The notes: generated from the letters alone by a model not told the origin. DNA of 64,000 nt from Bacillota bacterium (GCA_017889705.1 JAGGAB010000003.1:62001-126000), one strand, 5' to 3'; numbered from the stretch's first letter, positions 44,552-53,304 are shown. Program-made: numbers and translations.

Positions 44552-46126
44552 TCAACCTTTCATTTTGGCTTCAATAATCTGTTTGAGTTGTCCCCATTTG
44601 TTCTGGAAAATTTCTACAGGCATGGTTTTCAAGTTTGGAGAAATTACGGGTTTGAATTCCATCATTGCCAGCACATCTTTTTCCAAGTCAATCCCTGGTG
44701 CAATTTCTGTCAGGGTTACTTGTCCATTTTCCAAAACAAATACGGCACGCTCAGTAACATATACTACTGCTTGATTTTTTTTCGCAGCAAACTCGCCGCT
44801 AAAGGTTACCTGCTCAACCTGATCAATAAATTTCTTGCCTTTCCCTTCCTGGACAATGACCAGCTTGCCGTCTTCAACGGCTACTTCAAGACCACCAGCG
44901 GTAAAGCTTCCGCAATAAACAACCTTTTTCGCACCTTGGCTGACATTAATAAAGCCGCCTGGTCCCATGGCCCGCCCTTTGAATTTGCTGACATTTACGT
45001 TACCTGCCTTGTCTGCCTGCGCCAGCCCCAAAAATGCCACATCAAGACCGCCGCCGTCATAAAAATCAAACTGATTGGCATGACCAATTACGGCTTCGCC
45101 ATTATAGGACTGACCGAAATGCGGCAGACTTGCCGGCACACCGCCGATACCGCCGGCTTCGGTGGTAAAGGTCATCATATCGGAAACTCTTTCCTCTGCC
45201 CCGACAGCAGCAACATCGCTGGGAATTCCCACGCCCAGATTTACAATAGCGTCAGGTACCAGTTCCATGGCTGCCCGGCGGGCAATAATTTTGCGTTCAG
45301 TCAGTGGCAGTTCCGGAATACTATCCATCGATACCTTAATATCACCGCAAAATACCGGGTTGAAATACAAGCCTTCAGTCTGCCAGCAGCATCTTTGGTC
45401 TGTGGCTACAACAACATGGTCAACCAAAATGCCCGGTACCTTAACATCGCGCGGATGCAGCGAACCGGCTTTGGCCAGGTATTCCACCTGGGCAATGACC
45501 AAACCGCCGTTATTTTTTACAGCCTGTGCCAATTCCAGCATTTCCAGCATAACCGACTCTTTTTCGGTGGTAAGATTGCCTTTTTCATCAGCGGTGGTTG
45601 CCCGGATGATGGCGACATCAATCGGGAATGTTTTGTAGTAAAGCCACTGCTCACCGTCAAATTCCACTAATTTAACAATATCTTCGGTGGTCTTGGCATT
45701 CATTTTGCCACCGTCCAAACGCGGATCAACAAAAGTTCCCATTCCTACTTTTGTCAGAACTCCCGGCCGTTTTGCCGCGATTTCACGATATAGTTGAACA
45801 ATAACCCCTTGCGGCAGGCAATAGCCTTCAATCTTACTTTCCGATACCAGCTTTGACATAGTTGCCGATGATCCGATATGAGCACCAATCCAACGCTTGA
45901 TTAACCCTTCATAGCCGATCCGGACTGTTCCCCGGTCCTTCCAGTCGCCTGTTGCCGAAGCATGTACCAATGTCAGGTTGCGCGGCTGCCCGGTTCCAGT
46001 AAATCTTTTTTCAAGCGCCTCGGCGATCTCTTCGGCCCAACCAGCAAGACCAAAACCAGTAGTTGCCACTGTCATGTTGTCTTTTAAGAGGGCTGCCGCC
46101 TGATCAGCGGTTATCAATTTTGACAT
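44552..46126 (-). CDS. Acetate/propionate CoA-transferase (family I)
   Basis: A 524-residue fused alpha-beta CoA-transferase of the YdiF/Pct type. The N-half has GFGLAGWAEEIAEALE, and the C-half starts VNLGVGIPSDVA and has the catalytic glutamate in FTTEAGGIGG, followed by FDFYDGGGLDVAFLG. It swaps CoA between acids, activating the substrate without ATP once the cycle runs. ATG at 46126 has AAAGGAG upstream. It is the first gene of the operon running to 37249, behind the sigma-54 promoter at 46175-46193. Confidence 0.93.
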   Translation of the reverse strand: MSKLITADQAAALLKDNMTVATTGFGLAGWAEEIAEALEKRFTGTGQPRNLTLVHASATGDWKDRGTVRIGYEGLIKRWIGAHIGSSATMSKLVSESKIEGYCLPQGVIVQLYREIAAKRPGVLTKVGMGTFVDPRLDGGKMNAKTTEDIVKLVEFDGEQWLYYKTFPIDVAIIRATTADEKGNLTTEKESVMLEMLELAQAVKNNGGLVIAQVEYLAKAGSLHPRDVKVPGILVDHVVVATDQRCCWQTEGLYFNPVFCGDIKVSMDSIPELPLTERKIIARRAAMELVPDAIVNLGVGIPSDVAAVGAEERVSDMMTFTTEAGGIGGVPASLPHFGQSYNGEAVIGHANQFDFYDGGGLDVAFLGLAQADKAGNVNVSKFKGRAMGPGGFINVSQGAKKVVYCGSFTAGGLEVAVEDGKLVIVQEGKGKKFIDQVEQVTFSGEFAAKKNQAVVYVTERAVFVLENGQVTLTEIAPGIDLEKDVLAMMEFKPVISPNLKTMPVEIFQNKWGQLKQIIEAKMKG

Positions 46127-46174
46127 TTTGTTTGCACTCCTTTGTATGTGAAATGTTACTACATACACCATATA

Positions 46175-46193
46175 TAGCATGTTTTGTGCCAAA
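46175..46193 (-). promoter_or_regulatory. Sigma-54 promoter of the CoA-transferase operon
   Basis: On the minus strand TTGGCACAAAACATGCTA: GG and GC are exactly ten bases apart, as in -24/-12 promoters (consensus TTGGCAC-N5-TTGCW). It ends about 50 bases before the ATG at 46126. Two TRTACCT-type sites follow upstream at 46265 and 46310. Confidence 0.8.
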
Positions 46194-46264
46194 ACCTTAT
46201 CCATTTATAAAATCCAGTAATTGCACGCCTTAGCAGCTTTTTTACATGCAGCCTCCCCATGTTG

Positions 46265-46335
46265 TATGTACCTTTTTATTCAATCTTCAGTAAATTCAAA
46301 ACCGTCAGTATACCTTTTTAGGTACATTGACGGTT
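46265..46335. promoter_or_regulatory. Upstream activator sites for sigma-54 promoter 1
   Basis: TATGTACCTTTTTA lies at 46265-46278. A 16-bp inverted repeat AACCGTCAGTATACCT/AGGTACATTGACGGTT (46300-46315 with 46320-46335, two mismatches) is centred on ACCTTTTTAGGT. They lie about 72 and 117 bases upstream of the promoter, positions usual for enhancer sites. The same motif occurs upstream of the sigma-54 promoter at 50117. Confidence 0.65.
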
Positions 46336-46349
46336 TGGTGAACTTATTT

Positions 46350-46388
46350 CAATAAAAAATGGATGTCTCATTATGAGCATCCATTTTT
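46350..46388 (-). terminator. Terminator overlapping the activator's stop codon
   Basis: AAAAATGGATG and CTCAT pair with ATGAG and CATCCATTTTT, a nearly perfect stem that contains the stop codon of the sigma-54 activator gene (46371-46373). On the minus strand it is followed by TTTTTTATT. Confidence 0.85.
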
Positions 46389-47816
46389 AGACCTAGTATT
46401 TACAACATTCGGTTTTTGAAATTCTTTTAATTTCCGATAAAGAACAGTCCTGTAAATACCCAACTTTTGGGCAGTTTCTCCGATCTTTCCATCGTTTTCC
46501 TGCAATATATGGTTGATATATTTTTTTTCGACCGTTTTTAGTACATCCCGTAAAGTTCCGTTCAATCCCAGCAGTTTAAAAATATTGTACTGATAATCAT
46601 TCCCCTGGCCAATTGTATCAAAAGCCAAACTGTCGGTATGACTGTCCTGCAAACTGCTAATTACTTTTCGTTCGACAGCACTTTTTAACTCCCGTACATT
46701 TCCCGGCCATTTATAGCTTTGCAATTCTTCAAAAGTCTCAGAATCGAACTCAACTTCCAAACCATATTTTTTTTTAAAACTTTCCAGAAAGCGCAGCGCC
46801 AATACCACAATATCTTCCGGCCGTTCACGCAAAGGCGGTATCGAAAGCGGTATCACGTTGAGACGGTAATACAAATCACTCCGAAATGTCCCTTCCTCCA
46901 CCATCTTGTTTAAGTTTTTATTAGTTGCGGCAATTAGTCTAAAGTCCATTTTCCGGTCAATATTGCTCCCCAAGCGCCGGACTTCACAAGTTTCGAGCAC
47001 GCGCAAGAGTTTTGCCTGCAGCGCAAAGGGAAGTTCTGCAATTTCATCTAAGAATAGGGTTCCATTGTGGGCAGCTTCAAACAAGCCAACTTTTCCTTCG
47101 GTATTTGCTCCAGTAAAAGCGCCCTTTTCATAACCAAACAATTCTGATTCAACAAGATTCTCCGGTAAATTAGCGCAGTTTACTGCAATAAACGCCTCTT
47201 CCGACCTTTTGCTGTGCCTGTGTATATATTTAGCCAATATTTCTTTCCCAGTCCCCGATTCTCCAGTCAAAAGTACCGTACTGTCTACCTGCGCAACATT
47301 GTGCGCCCGCAATAATACTTGCTTCATATTCTTATTTTCAGCCACAATGGTTTCGGTATCCAGTACATAGCTTCTTAAATATTCCATTTCACGTTTACGC
47401 CGGCTGACTTGTTCTTTTTCCTCGCAGTTGACGTAGCTTTCCTGCGTGTTATGAGGCCTGCCGTAAGTTACAACTAAGATTACCTCACCATTATCATCTA
47501 GTATTGGCGTGCTACTTGAATACTGTATAAAATCCAGTTTGGTTTTTAATACTCCGCTTCTCACACACTTTTTTTCGGCTGCTTCTGCAGCAAAGGATTT
47601 ACTGTAAAAACCTTTTTTTACCAAATCTTTTATGTTCGATTTTAGCAATCGATCTAACGACATGTCCAACGTCAGCGCCGTCGTTGAGTTTGAAAGCAAT
47701 ACGTTACCATCTTTGTCAGTCACAAAAATTGCATGCGGCAGTTTATCAAATATTTGGCGCAAATTCTTCTGGGCCAGTTCATAGCTTCGTTCGACAGTTT
47801 TTGATTTACACTGCAT
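46371..47816 (-). CDS. Sigma-54-dependent activator with PAS sensor
   Basis: A 481-residue enhancer-binding protein. A PAS domain covers about 18-125 (IFVTDKDGNVLLSN), the AAA+ domain has Walker A GESGTGKE (about 183-190), GYEKGAFTGA, the loop that touches sigma-54, and LFLDEIAELP. A Fis-type helix-turn-helix ends the protein (GKIGETAQKLGIYRTVLYRKLKEF). TGGAGG precedes the ATG. It most likely drives the two sigma-54 promoters at 46175 and 50117 upon sensing the substrate or its CoA ester. Confidence 0.95.
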   Translation of the reverse strand: MQCKSKTVERSYELAQKNLRQIFDKLPHAIFVTDKDGNVLLSNSTTALTLDMSLDRLLKSNIKDLVKKGFYSKSFAAEAAEKKCVRSGVLKTKLDFIQYSSSTPILDDNGEVILVVTYGRPHNTQESYVNCEEKEQVSRRKREMEYLRSYVLDTETIVAENKNMKQVLLRAHNVAQVDSTVLLTGESGTGKEILAKYIHRHSKRSEEAFIAVNCANLPENLVESELFGYEKGAFTGANTEGKVGLFEAAHNGTLFLDEIAELPFALQAKLLRVLETCEVRRLGSNIDRKMDFRLIAATNKNLNKMVEEGTFRSDLYYRLNVIPLSIPPLRERPEDIVVLALRFLESFKKKYGLEVEFDSETFEELQSYKWPGNVRELKSAVERKVISSLQDSHTDSLAFDTIGQGNDYQYNIFKLLGLNGTLRDVLKTVEKKYINHILQENDGKIGETAQKLGIYRTVLYRKLKEFQKPNVVNTRSKNGCS

Positions 47817-47892
47817 TAAACAAGCACCTCCATTTTACACAACTTACAATTATTTCATTTCATAATTATAGTTCACTGTAAAATACATTGCA

Positions 47893-47924
47893 AAAACAGT
47901 CCCACATTAATGTGAGACTGTTTT
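47893..47924. terminator. Intrinsic terminator after the UroD-type gene
   Basis: AAAACAGTC and CACATT pair with AATGTG and GACTGTTTT, flanked by T- and A-runs on both sides. It ends the chemoreceptor-UroD operon before the activator gene. Confidence 0.85.
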
Positions 47925-48073
47925 GCTGTGTTTAGCAATTAATTATAACGTCCGTATTTCTCTACTGCAGCAAAAATGCATCCACATCAAATGGATAATG
48001 ATAACTTTCTTTCAGAAGCACTTAAATGCAACCACTTATGTCAATACATCTATTTCTTACCTGCAAATTGAGG

Positions 48074-49180
48074 TTATTTACCGGAAGCGGCAGCAACCAT
48101 AGCCTTAACATTTTCAAATTTAGCATTTGGCGGTATAGTGCAACCGGAAGCAAGAATAAATCCTTTTCCCATATCCTTAATCAATTTGGTTGAATAGTTG
48201 TACACATCGTCAGGAGTGCCAAGCGCCAACATGGCAGCAGGAACATCTCCCTTAATACACATGTGATCGCCAAGAACCTCTCTTATCTTATAGATATTGG
48301 TAGCGCCATCGCACTCAAAAATGCATTTCTGCCTAGGTAAGGTTTTGAAAAATTCCAAATCGCGCTCCCAGTTACCGTCAATGTGCAGGTCTGCTATCGC
48401 ACCTTCTTCAATAATTGCCTCGGCAGCCGCCTTTAGATACTTCCAGACAAAACGCTGCCAGATCTTCGGAGAATAGAATTCACTAGCTCCCCGAGCTGGC
48501 GACATAAAGACAACCATAGGTTTAATGGCGCGTATTTGCTGACGTAATTCTGCTAGATTTTCCTCAAGAATGACATCTAAAACAGCCTCAACCTTGTCAG
48601 GCATTTTAAACATATCTCTCATGAATTTGGGAAATGACCGTCCTCCGCCCAAAAATTCATTTACGGTAGAAGATGCTTTGGGAGAATATACCACAATGCC
48701 GGCATCCTCAAAATCTTTGATGAATTGTGGGACCTCCTTCAATTGTTCACGGATCGCATCAAGATCAAAGCCAACTCGATTTTTTAAATAATCCTCACTA
48801 AAAGCTTTCCAGCCTTTATTCAGAATCGTATCATAATCTTCCACTGTCATCAGTTCCTGCTCATCAAGCTGCCACGGAGTATCATCAGGAAGCTCACGCC
48901 CAGGCAATTTAACTTTCGAATAAAAAATTAACGGAAAAATTGTGGCGGTTGCGTAAGTACTGCCTGTTCCATCAACATCGCCCAAATCTTTAAATGAAGA
49001 TAAAATTGCTTGATGGGAAGCTTTCATATTTGAAACAAATTCAGACAGCTTCATGCCTACATGTCTTGCAAAAACAGCATCTCCTGCGATTATAACAGGA
49101 GTACGGTCCGTTTCCTCAAAAGCAATGGTTTTTTTCAATCTTTCAGTACGTTCCTGAAGCAATTGTTGTGCTGTTTTCAT
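48074..49180 (-). CDS. UroD-family corrinoid methyltransferase (MT I candidate)
   Basis: A 368-residue protein of the uroporphyrinogen decarboxylase superfamily, in the branch used as corrinoid methyltransferases (MtaA/CmuA/MtvB-like). Zinc-site candidates are the His in IADLHIDGNWE and the Cys in ILASGCTIPPNAKFENVKAM, the usual C-terminal motif. It would take a methyl from the substrate and place it on a corrinoid protein. It is not the heme enzyme: no other heme genes are near. It follows the soluble chemoreceptor gene by 33 bases and is driven by sigma-54 promoter 2. Confidence 0.88.
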   Translation of the reverse strand: MKTAQQLLQERTERLKKTIAFEETDRTPVIIAGDAVFARHVGMKLSEFVSNMKASHQAILSSFKDLGDVDGTGSTYATATIFPLIFYSKVKLPGRELPDDTPWQLDEQELMTVEDYDTILNKGWKAFSEDYLKNRVGFDLDAIREQLKEVPQFIKDFEDAGIVVYSPKASSTVNEFLGGGRSFPKFMRDMFKMPDKVEAVLDVILEENLAELRQQIRAIKPMVVFMSPARGASEFYSPKIWQRFVWKYLKAAAEAIIEEGAIADLHIDGNWERDLEFFKTLPRQKCIFECDGATNIYKIREVLGDHMCIKGDVPAAMLALGTPDDVYNYSTKLIKDMGKGFILASGCTIPPNAKFENVKAMVAAASGK

Positions 49181-49213
49181 TATAAATCCACTCCCTCAAA
49201 ATATTTAATTAAC

Positions 49214-50026
49214 TCATACAGAGTCTGCAACCTTCTGTATATCAGCCGCTGTTGCGGCTAGCTGCTGCATGGATGCCGAAATCTCACCTGTCGAAATAGC
49301 CTGAGTGCTACCAAGGTCTGCTGTTTTTACTAATACATCCACGACCTTTGATGTATCTTGCTGAATGGTTTTGAGAATGCTCTCAATATCTTTAACAGAG
49401 TTTCCACTGTTAACAGCCATTTTTCGAATTTCTTCTGCTACAACGGCAAATCCCCGTCCATGTTCACCAGCTCTAGCAGCTTCAATAGCGGCGTTAAGCC
49501 CTAGTAAATTGGAATTAGCCGCAATATCACTGACAAAGCGTAAAATATCAGTGGTTTTCTTAATATCGTTTAAAACTTTCTCGCCATCCTGGCGAACTTG
49601 TGCCAAATCATCAGAAAGTTTAGTGGCTGATACATTGAGCCCTTCAGCAGTTGCACTTAATTCCTGGGATGTTGCTGCTATAGTCTGGGCGGCATTTTGC
49701 AAAATTTCATGTGTTTGCATACTGACAGCCGCACCTACAATGCCGATAAATTGCTGATTTTCATCAAAAACAGGCCTAACAATGGCTTTGCAGGGAATAC
49801 CATATACCGATGTTGGTACTGTAGTTATTATTTTCTTTTTGGTTCTGATGCACTCTAACATGGCACCACCTTTGGCAATCTCGCCAATCTTTACATCAGC
49901 ATGAAATGTATCTGCCGGTGAATAATGAAGTATTCTTCCTTCTGGATCACATACCATTACTGAACAATCAAATGCATTCAACTCACGAAAAACATCAGCA
50001 CTATCAATAATCTCTTTTAAATTCAT
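49214..50026 (-). CDS. Soluble chemoreceptor-like protein
   Basis: A 270-residue protein without membrane helices. The N-terminal part (about 1-105) is a PAS/Cache-like sensor: [17 protein letters not shown] and [14 protein letters not shown]. The C-terminal part is a short MCP signalling domain with [20 protein letters not shown]. It would sense a cytoplasmic signal and feed the chemotaxis system. It heads the UroD operon, behind the sigma-54 promoter at 50117, so the cell probably moves toward the island's substrate when its catabolism is on. Confidence 0.9.
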   Translation of the reverse strand: MNLKEIIDSADVFRELNAFDCSVMVCDPEGRILHYSPADTFHADVKIGEIAKGGAMLECIRTKKKIITTVPTSVYGIPCKAIVRPVFDENQQFIGIVGAAVSMQTHEILQNAAQTIAATSQELSATAEGLNVSATKLSDDLAQVRQDGEKVLNDIKKTTDILRFVSDIAANSNLLGLNAAIEAARAGEHGRGFAVVAEEIRKMAVNSGNSVKDIESILKTIQQDTSKVVDVLVKTADLGSTQAISTGEISASMQQLAATAADIQKVADSV

Positions 50027-50116
50027 GCTTGTCGCTCCTTATGTGTTGTATTACTATCATCATTAAATTGACGCAAGCATACATAACATTGTTGTTAAAC
50101 GTCCTTATAACGTATC

Positions 50117-50132
50117 GCAATTTTTATGCCAA
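50117..50132 (-). promoter_or_regulatory. Sigma-54 promoter of the chemoreceptor-UroD operon
   Basis: Minus strand TTGGCATAAAAATTGC: GG and GC are ten bases apart and both -24 and -12 blocks match the consensus. It lies 90 bases before the start at 50026. Confidence 0.85.
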
Positions 50133-50192
50133 TAATCTAAATTTACAGAAATTACAGCGCATACGTCTCTATCGGGTTTAATAATTCAGTTT

Positions 50193-50254
50193 TATGTACC
50201 TAAACTGATACTTTTTTCAGTTACAGCACCACAGCATGTACCTTTTGAAGTACG
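50193..50254. promoter_or_regulatory. Upstream activator sites for sigma-54 promoter 2
   Basis: TATGTACCTAAACTGATA starts at 50193 and ATGTACCTTTTGAAGTACG at 50236. They begin about 62 and 104 bases above the promoter, close to the arrangement above promoter 1 (72 and 117). The shared core is TRTACCTTTTnARGTAC. Confidence 0.65.
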
Positions 50255-50262
50255 CAAATTTC

Positions 50263-50862
50263 CTAGTTAAATAAAATAAGGCCTACATACGAAACTGTAT
50301 TTTTTCCATTATAGTAGGGAATTCCGCAAGTTTTCTCCAGGTTTATTACATCAATACCAAAGGCTTCGACTGAGGGAAATGCTTCCTCTGGAAATCTGCA
50401 TGGTTCATTATCCAAAAAAGTGCAGCGGTTGCAAAATTCACAGGCTCCAGCATTTAACGCAAGTATCTCCTGCAGGTTATGTTTATTTTTAAGGTTGCTC
50501 AGCACTTCCCTAAACACTTTGTCATGGTCTTTCTTCGCCGACATCATTCCCTTCCAATCAAAGGAACTGGCTACTTGATGCACTGTCTGAAACAATAGTC
50601 CATACTGATATCGGCAAGCCTGCGTCTTGACCGCCTCAAACGAACCCACTCCAGGCGGACACATCCAGTTTGTAGCATACTTCCTACAGACATTTTGTTC
50701 ACAGGCTTTTCTAAAATCCTCAACAAATTTTATTTTCCCTACTTCAACAATTGCTGCATGGTTCGCTTTTGCAGTAATTGCTGCATTTACCAGTTCATTA
50801 AAACTATTCTCCAGCTCAGTTGCCCCCTTGAGCGCTTCTGCCGCAAAGATGTTAATAAGCAA
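50263..50862 (-). CDS. DUF2284 cysteine-rich metal-binding protein
   Basis: A soluble protein of the DUF2284 type, about 185-200 residues. It has KIKFVEDFRKACEQNVC, WMCPPGVG, and CEFCNRCTFLDNEPCRFP, the cysteine set of this family, which probably holds an iron-sulfur or other metal centre. The frame is open to 50922 but the operator at 50885 lies within those codons, so the start must be further in: TTG at 50862, or CTG at 50814 which has AAGGGGGC upstream. DUF2284 proteins recur beside corrinoid methyltransferases; the role is unknown. Confidence 0.8.
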   Translation of the reverse strand: MLINIFAAEALKGATELENSFNELVNAAITAKANHAAIVEVGKIKFVEDFRKACEQNVCRKYATNWMCPPGVGSFEAVKTQACRYQYGLLFQTVHQVASSFDWKGMMSAKKDHDKVFREVLSNLKNKHNLQEILALNAGACEFCNRCTFLDNEPCRFPEEAFPSVEAFGIDVINLEKTCGIPYYNGKNTVSYVGLILFN

Positions 50863-50884
50863 ACTTTTTGAGAACCGCCATTTG

Positions 50885-50900
50885 TATATACATCTATATA
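50885..50900. promoter_or_regulatory. GntR operator candidate, site 3
   Basis: TATATACATCTATATA, identical to sites 1 and 2, directly upstream of the DUF2284 gene. Confidence 0.75.
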
Positions 50901-51023
50901 TAGAGTAGCCAAAATTGCCCAATTTGTCAATATTTTTTTATTTTTCTTTTAATTTAGTTTATTATTATAGCGCAAAACAACGTCCTGAAAGCTTTATCAG
51001 TATTCAGGACGTTATTGCCTTTA

Positions 51024-51749
51024 TTATTTTACTCTTTCTTCGCATAACTTCAGAGATGTATTCTGTCCAAGCTGAGTCTGATCAACCTCATTGCCACCAC
51101 AAATATCACTTATCGTAATAGCCTTTCCTGGTTCGAGTACCAAAAATTCATCATCCCATGCCCCTTTTAGCAGCTTATGAAATAAGCGCAGCGAACCTGG
51201 TGTAACAGCATGACACAGATTAAGCTTTTCCGCAACAGCCTGTGTTTTCACTAGCACGCTTTCTAACGCATAAGCGCCTGTATCTATCAGCATGAATCGT
51301 TTATAATGCCCTAACATAATCTTCATTATTTTTGAAGTTCTGGACTGTCCATAACGTTCAATGCAGCGTTCATATTCTTGAAGCAGGTTATTCTCGTAAT
51401 CTAACCAGCCTTTCGTCAGAAAATAAGTTCCCATCTCTTTTGATATATTTTTTCTGGCTTCACAAGAACCCAAAAGCAGCGGAATGCAGTCATCAACCTT
51501 GGGCAATACCAATGTTGCCTTATCTGATTTAACGCCAAGTAAACTATTCCCACAATATCCAAACAACAACAAGATTGTGTCAACATTATCTATCCGATTG
51601 ATTTCCTCCTGAATGCGTTTGTGTAATAGTTCAGGTGTGTTATGCAAACCGGATTCAATATATATAATGGGGAAATCCACCTTGGTTTCCTGTACTGCTA
51701 ATGTGAGTTCCGCCTGAAGTGTCTGACATGCAAGTATTGCAGTCCCCAT
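51024..51749 (-). CDS. DUF1638 protein of corrinoid methyltransferase loci
   Basis: A 241-residue DUF1638 protein. The start TAILACQTLQAELTLAV, LLFGYCGNSLLG and the cysteine in LLGSCEARK are typical. The family is found in operons of corrinoid methyltransferases and is thought to help them; no reaction is proven. It follows the corrinoid-protein gene by 13 bases, in the operon gntR-corrinoid-DUF1638. Confidence 0.85.
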   Translation of the reverse strand: MGTAILACQTLQAELTLAVQETKVDFPIIYIESGLHNTPELLHKRIQEEINRIDNVDTILLLFGYCGNSLLGVKSDKATLVLPKVDDCIPLLLGSCEARKNISKEMGTYFLTKGWLDYENNLLQEYERCIERYGQSRTSKIMKIMLGHYKRFMLIDTGAYALESVLVKTQAVAEKLNLCHAVTPGSLRLFHKLLKGAWDDEFLVLEPGKAITISDICGGNEVDQTQLGQNTSLKLCEERVK

Positions 51750-51762
51750 CTGACCACTTCCT

Positions 51763-52428
51763 TTATGACGATTGAACTATTCGTCTATTGGACGCAAAAA
51801 TATCCCGGCACAATTCGATTACTCGGCCACAATCGGTAGCCCAATAATCTGCGCCAGTATATTTTCTTACACTTTCATTAACTAGACCTCCAATAATTAC
51901 CGTAGTCTCAGAACGAAGCCCGGCGTCGTCCAAGAGTGTAATCGTATTTTTCATAGAGTCAAACGCTTCCGTAATTAATCCGGTTAAACAAACAACCCGG
52001 CTATTATGCAATCCGACAGCTTCGATAAATTTCTCACCTGGAACGTTAACACCTAAATCGCAGATATCAAAGCCATTGTATCGCATAATACCTGTTGTTA
52101 TATTTTTGCCAATATCATGAATATCTTCTGCAACTGTGCCAAATACAACAGTAGGATAAGAAGCGATCGCGGTAACTACTCTGTCTTGATTTACTAAAGC
52201 CAGTACATCTTTAAAGATTTCAGACGCCATAATCAGGTCTGATAAAAAATATTCTCCTTTACTGTAAAGCTCACCTACCCGGTCGGTCCCTAACCGGATT
52301 TCCTCCAACAGAACATAGGGATTGATCCCCATCTCAAGACCTTGTTTAACGAGATTCATCACCGTAGCTTCATCCAGTCTAGCCATGGCACAGACTAACA
52401 TTTTCTGGATTTTTAGCATAAATCTCAC
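51763..52428 (-). CDS. Second corrinoid (B12-binding) protein
   Basis: A corrinoid protein of about 220 residues. D102-x-H104-x-x-G107 is visible in EDIHDIGKN, and the VIIGGLVNE region closes the B12 pocket. It differs clearly from the corrinoid protein at 31221, so it is not a duplicate copy but a second carrier. GTG at 52428 overlaps the gntR stop by four bases, with GGAAGG just upstream; ATG at 52419 is also possible. It is the likely partner of the UroD-type methyltransferase at 48074. Confidence 0.93.
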   Translation of the reverse strand: MRFMLKIQKMLVCAMARLDEATVMNLVKQGLEMGINPYVLLEEIRLGTDRVGELYSKGEYFLSDLIMASEIFKDVLALVNQDRVVTAIASYPTVVFGTVAEDIHDIGKNITTGIMRYNGFDICDLGVNVPGEKFIEAVGLHNSRVVCLTGLITEAFDSMKNTITLLDDAGLRSETTVIIGGLVNESVRKYTGADYWATDCGRVIELCRDIFASNRRIVQSS

Positions 52429-53153
52429 AACCTTCCTGAAAGTGGATATGAGGTAGCTGTTAATTCAAATCTGTCTTTATGACAAACCATTACCGATACG
52501 CCCAATAGTTTGTCTTCGTTAGCGTAAATAACCTGTTTTACTACCAATGCCGGTAGCTCTTCCTCCGCTTCTAACAACTTAGCTTGTTCTACAGACAGTG
52601 CCGATACAGATATTACCATATCATTGCGTACAGGTACGCTATTTTGATGTTTAGCAACCAAGTCCGGGAAATCTGCATATTCTAGCTGAGTTTCTAGTAA
52701 TGGTTTTCCTTTTTGGTACAGCAGAAATTTTTCCTCAATTGCTACCGGTAAATTTTCCTTAATCAGCAAACGTTTTACCGCAATTACATTGGTGTCTCCG
52801 TCAAAGCCTAAATCACGGGCTAATTTCAGATTGTTACGAATTAAATTGACACCAATAAGCTTATAATGCAATTCGGCTTTTCCGCTCGCGCTATTTTTCA
52901 AATCAATAACCAATTGATTTAAGCGTGGGCGAGTAACAAAACTGCCTTTTCCCTTGACGGTTTCAATCAATCCAGCCTCGGCCAGCAGAGCAATTCCTTG
53001 CCTTACCGTCATACGACTTATACCATACTGCTCGCCTAGCTGCGCCTCTGTTGGGATTAGGTCTCCATCTTTTAATATACCGGTTTCAATTTGCTGCTTT
53101 ATATCATCAGCCAAGCGATAGTACACCGGTATCATATTCTCGCGATTTCGCAT
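52425..53153 (-). CDS. GntR-family repressor with UTRA domain
   Basis: A 242-residue HutC-type GntR regulator. The winged helix covers about 10-75 (GDLIPTEAQLGEQYGISRMTVRQGIALL), and the UTRA ligand domain about 95-235. The proposed operator, TATATACATCTATATA, has a copy with one mismatch 45 bases upstream of its own start and perfect copies in front of three other genes. It would release DNA when its ligand, probably the substrate or a product of demethylation, is bound. It is autoregulated by this reading. Confidence 0.93.
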   Translation of the reverse strand: MRNRENMIPVYYRLADDIKQQIETGILKDGDLIPTEAQLGEQYGISRMTVRQGIALLAEAGLIETVKGKGSFVTRPRLNQLVIDLKNSASGKAELHYKLIGVNLIRNNLKLARDLGFDGDTNVIAVKRLLIKENLPVAIEEKFLLYQKGKPLLETQLEYADFPDLVAKHQNSVPVRNDMVISVSALSVEQAKLLEAEEELPALVVKQVIYANEDKLLGVSVMVCHKDRFELTATSYPLSGRL

Positions 53154-53197
53154 AGTAACCTTCCTTTAAAAGCTCATATATGATACAAGCTTGCAAA

Positions 53198-53213
53198 TCT
53201 ATACATCTATATA
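53198..53213. promoter_or_regulatory. GntR operator candidate, site 4 (autoregulation)
   Basis: TCTATACATCTATATA, one mismatch to the 16-mer found at the three other sites, lies 45 bases upstream of the gntR start. Confidence 0.7.
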
Positions 53214-53304
53214 CAGTGTACATGAAGACTGATAATTATGTCAATTTTTACTTTTATAATATAATGAGAATTTTTTAGTATTTTTTTGCTTGATTTACAC
53301 ATAA

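Noticed and set aside
44228-45670. A 480-residue open frame on the plus strand
   Set aside because: It lies antisense to the acyl-CoA dehydrogenase and CoA-transferase genes, shows no family motif, and is explained by codon bias of the true genes.
48074-49180. True uroporphyrinogen decarboxylase (hemE)
   Set aside because: The C-terminal ASGCTIPPNAKFENV motif and the corrinoid context point to a methyltransferase; no heme genes are near.
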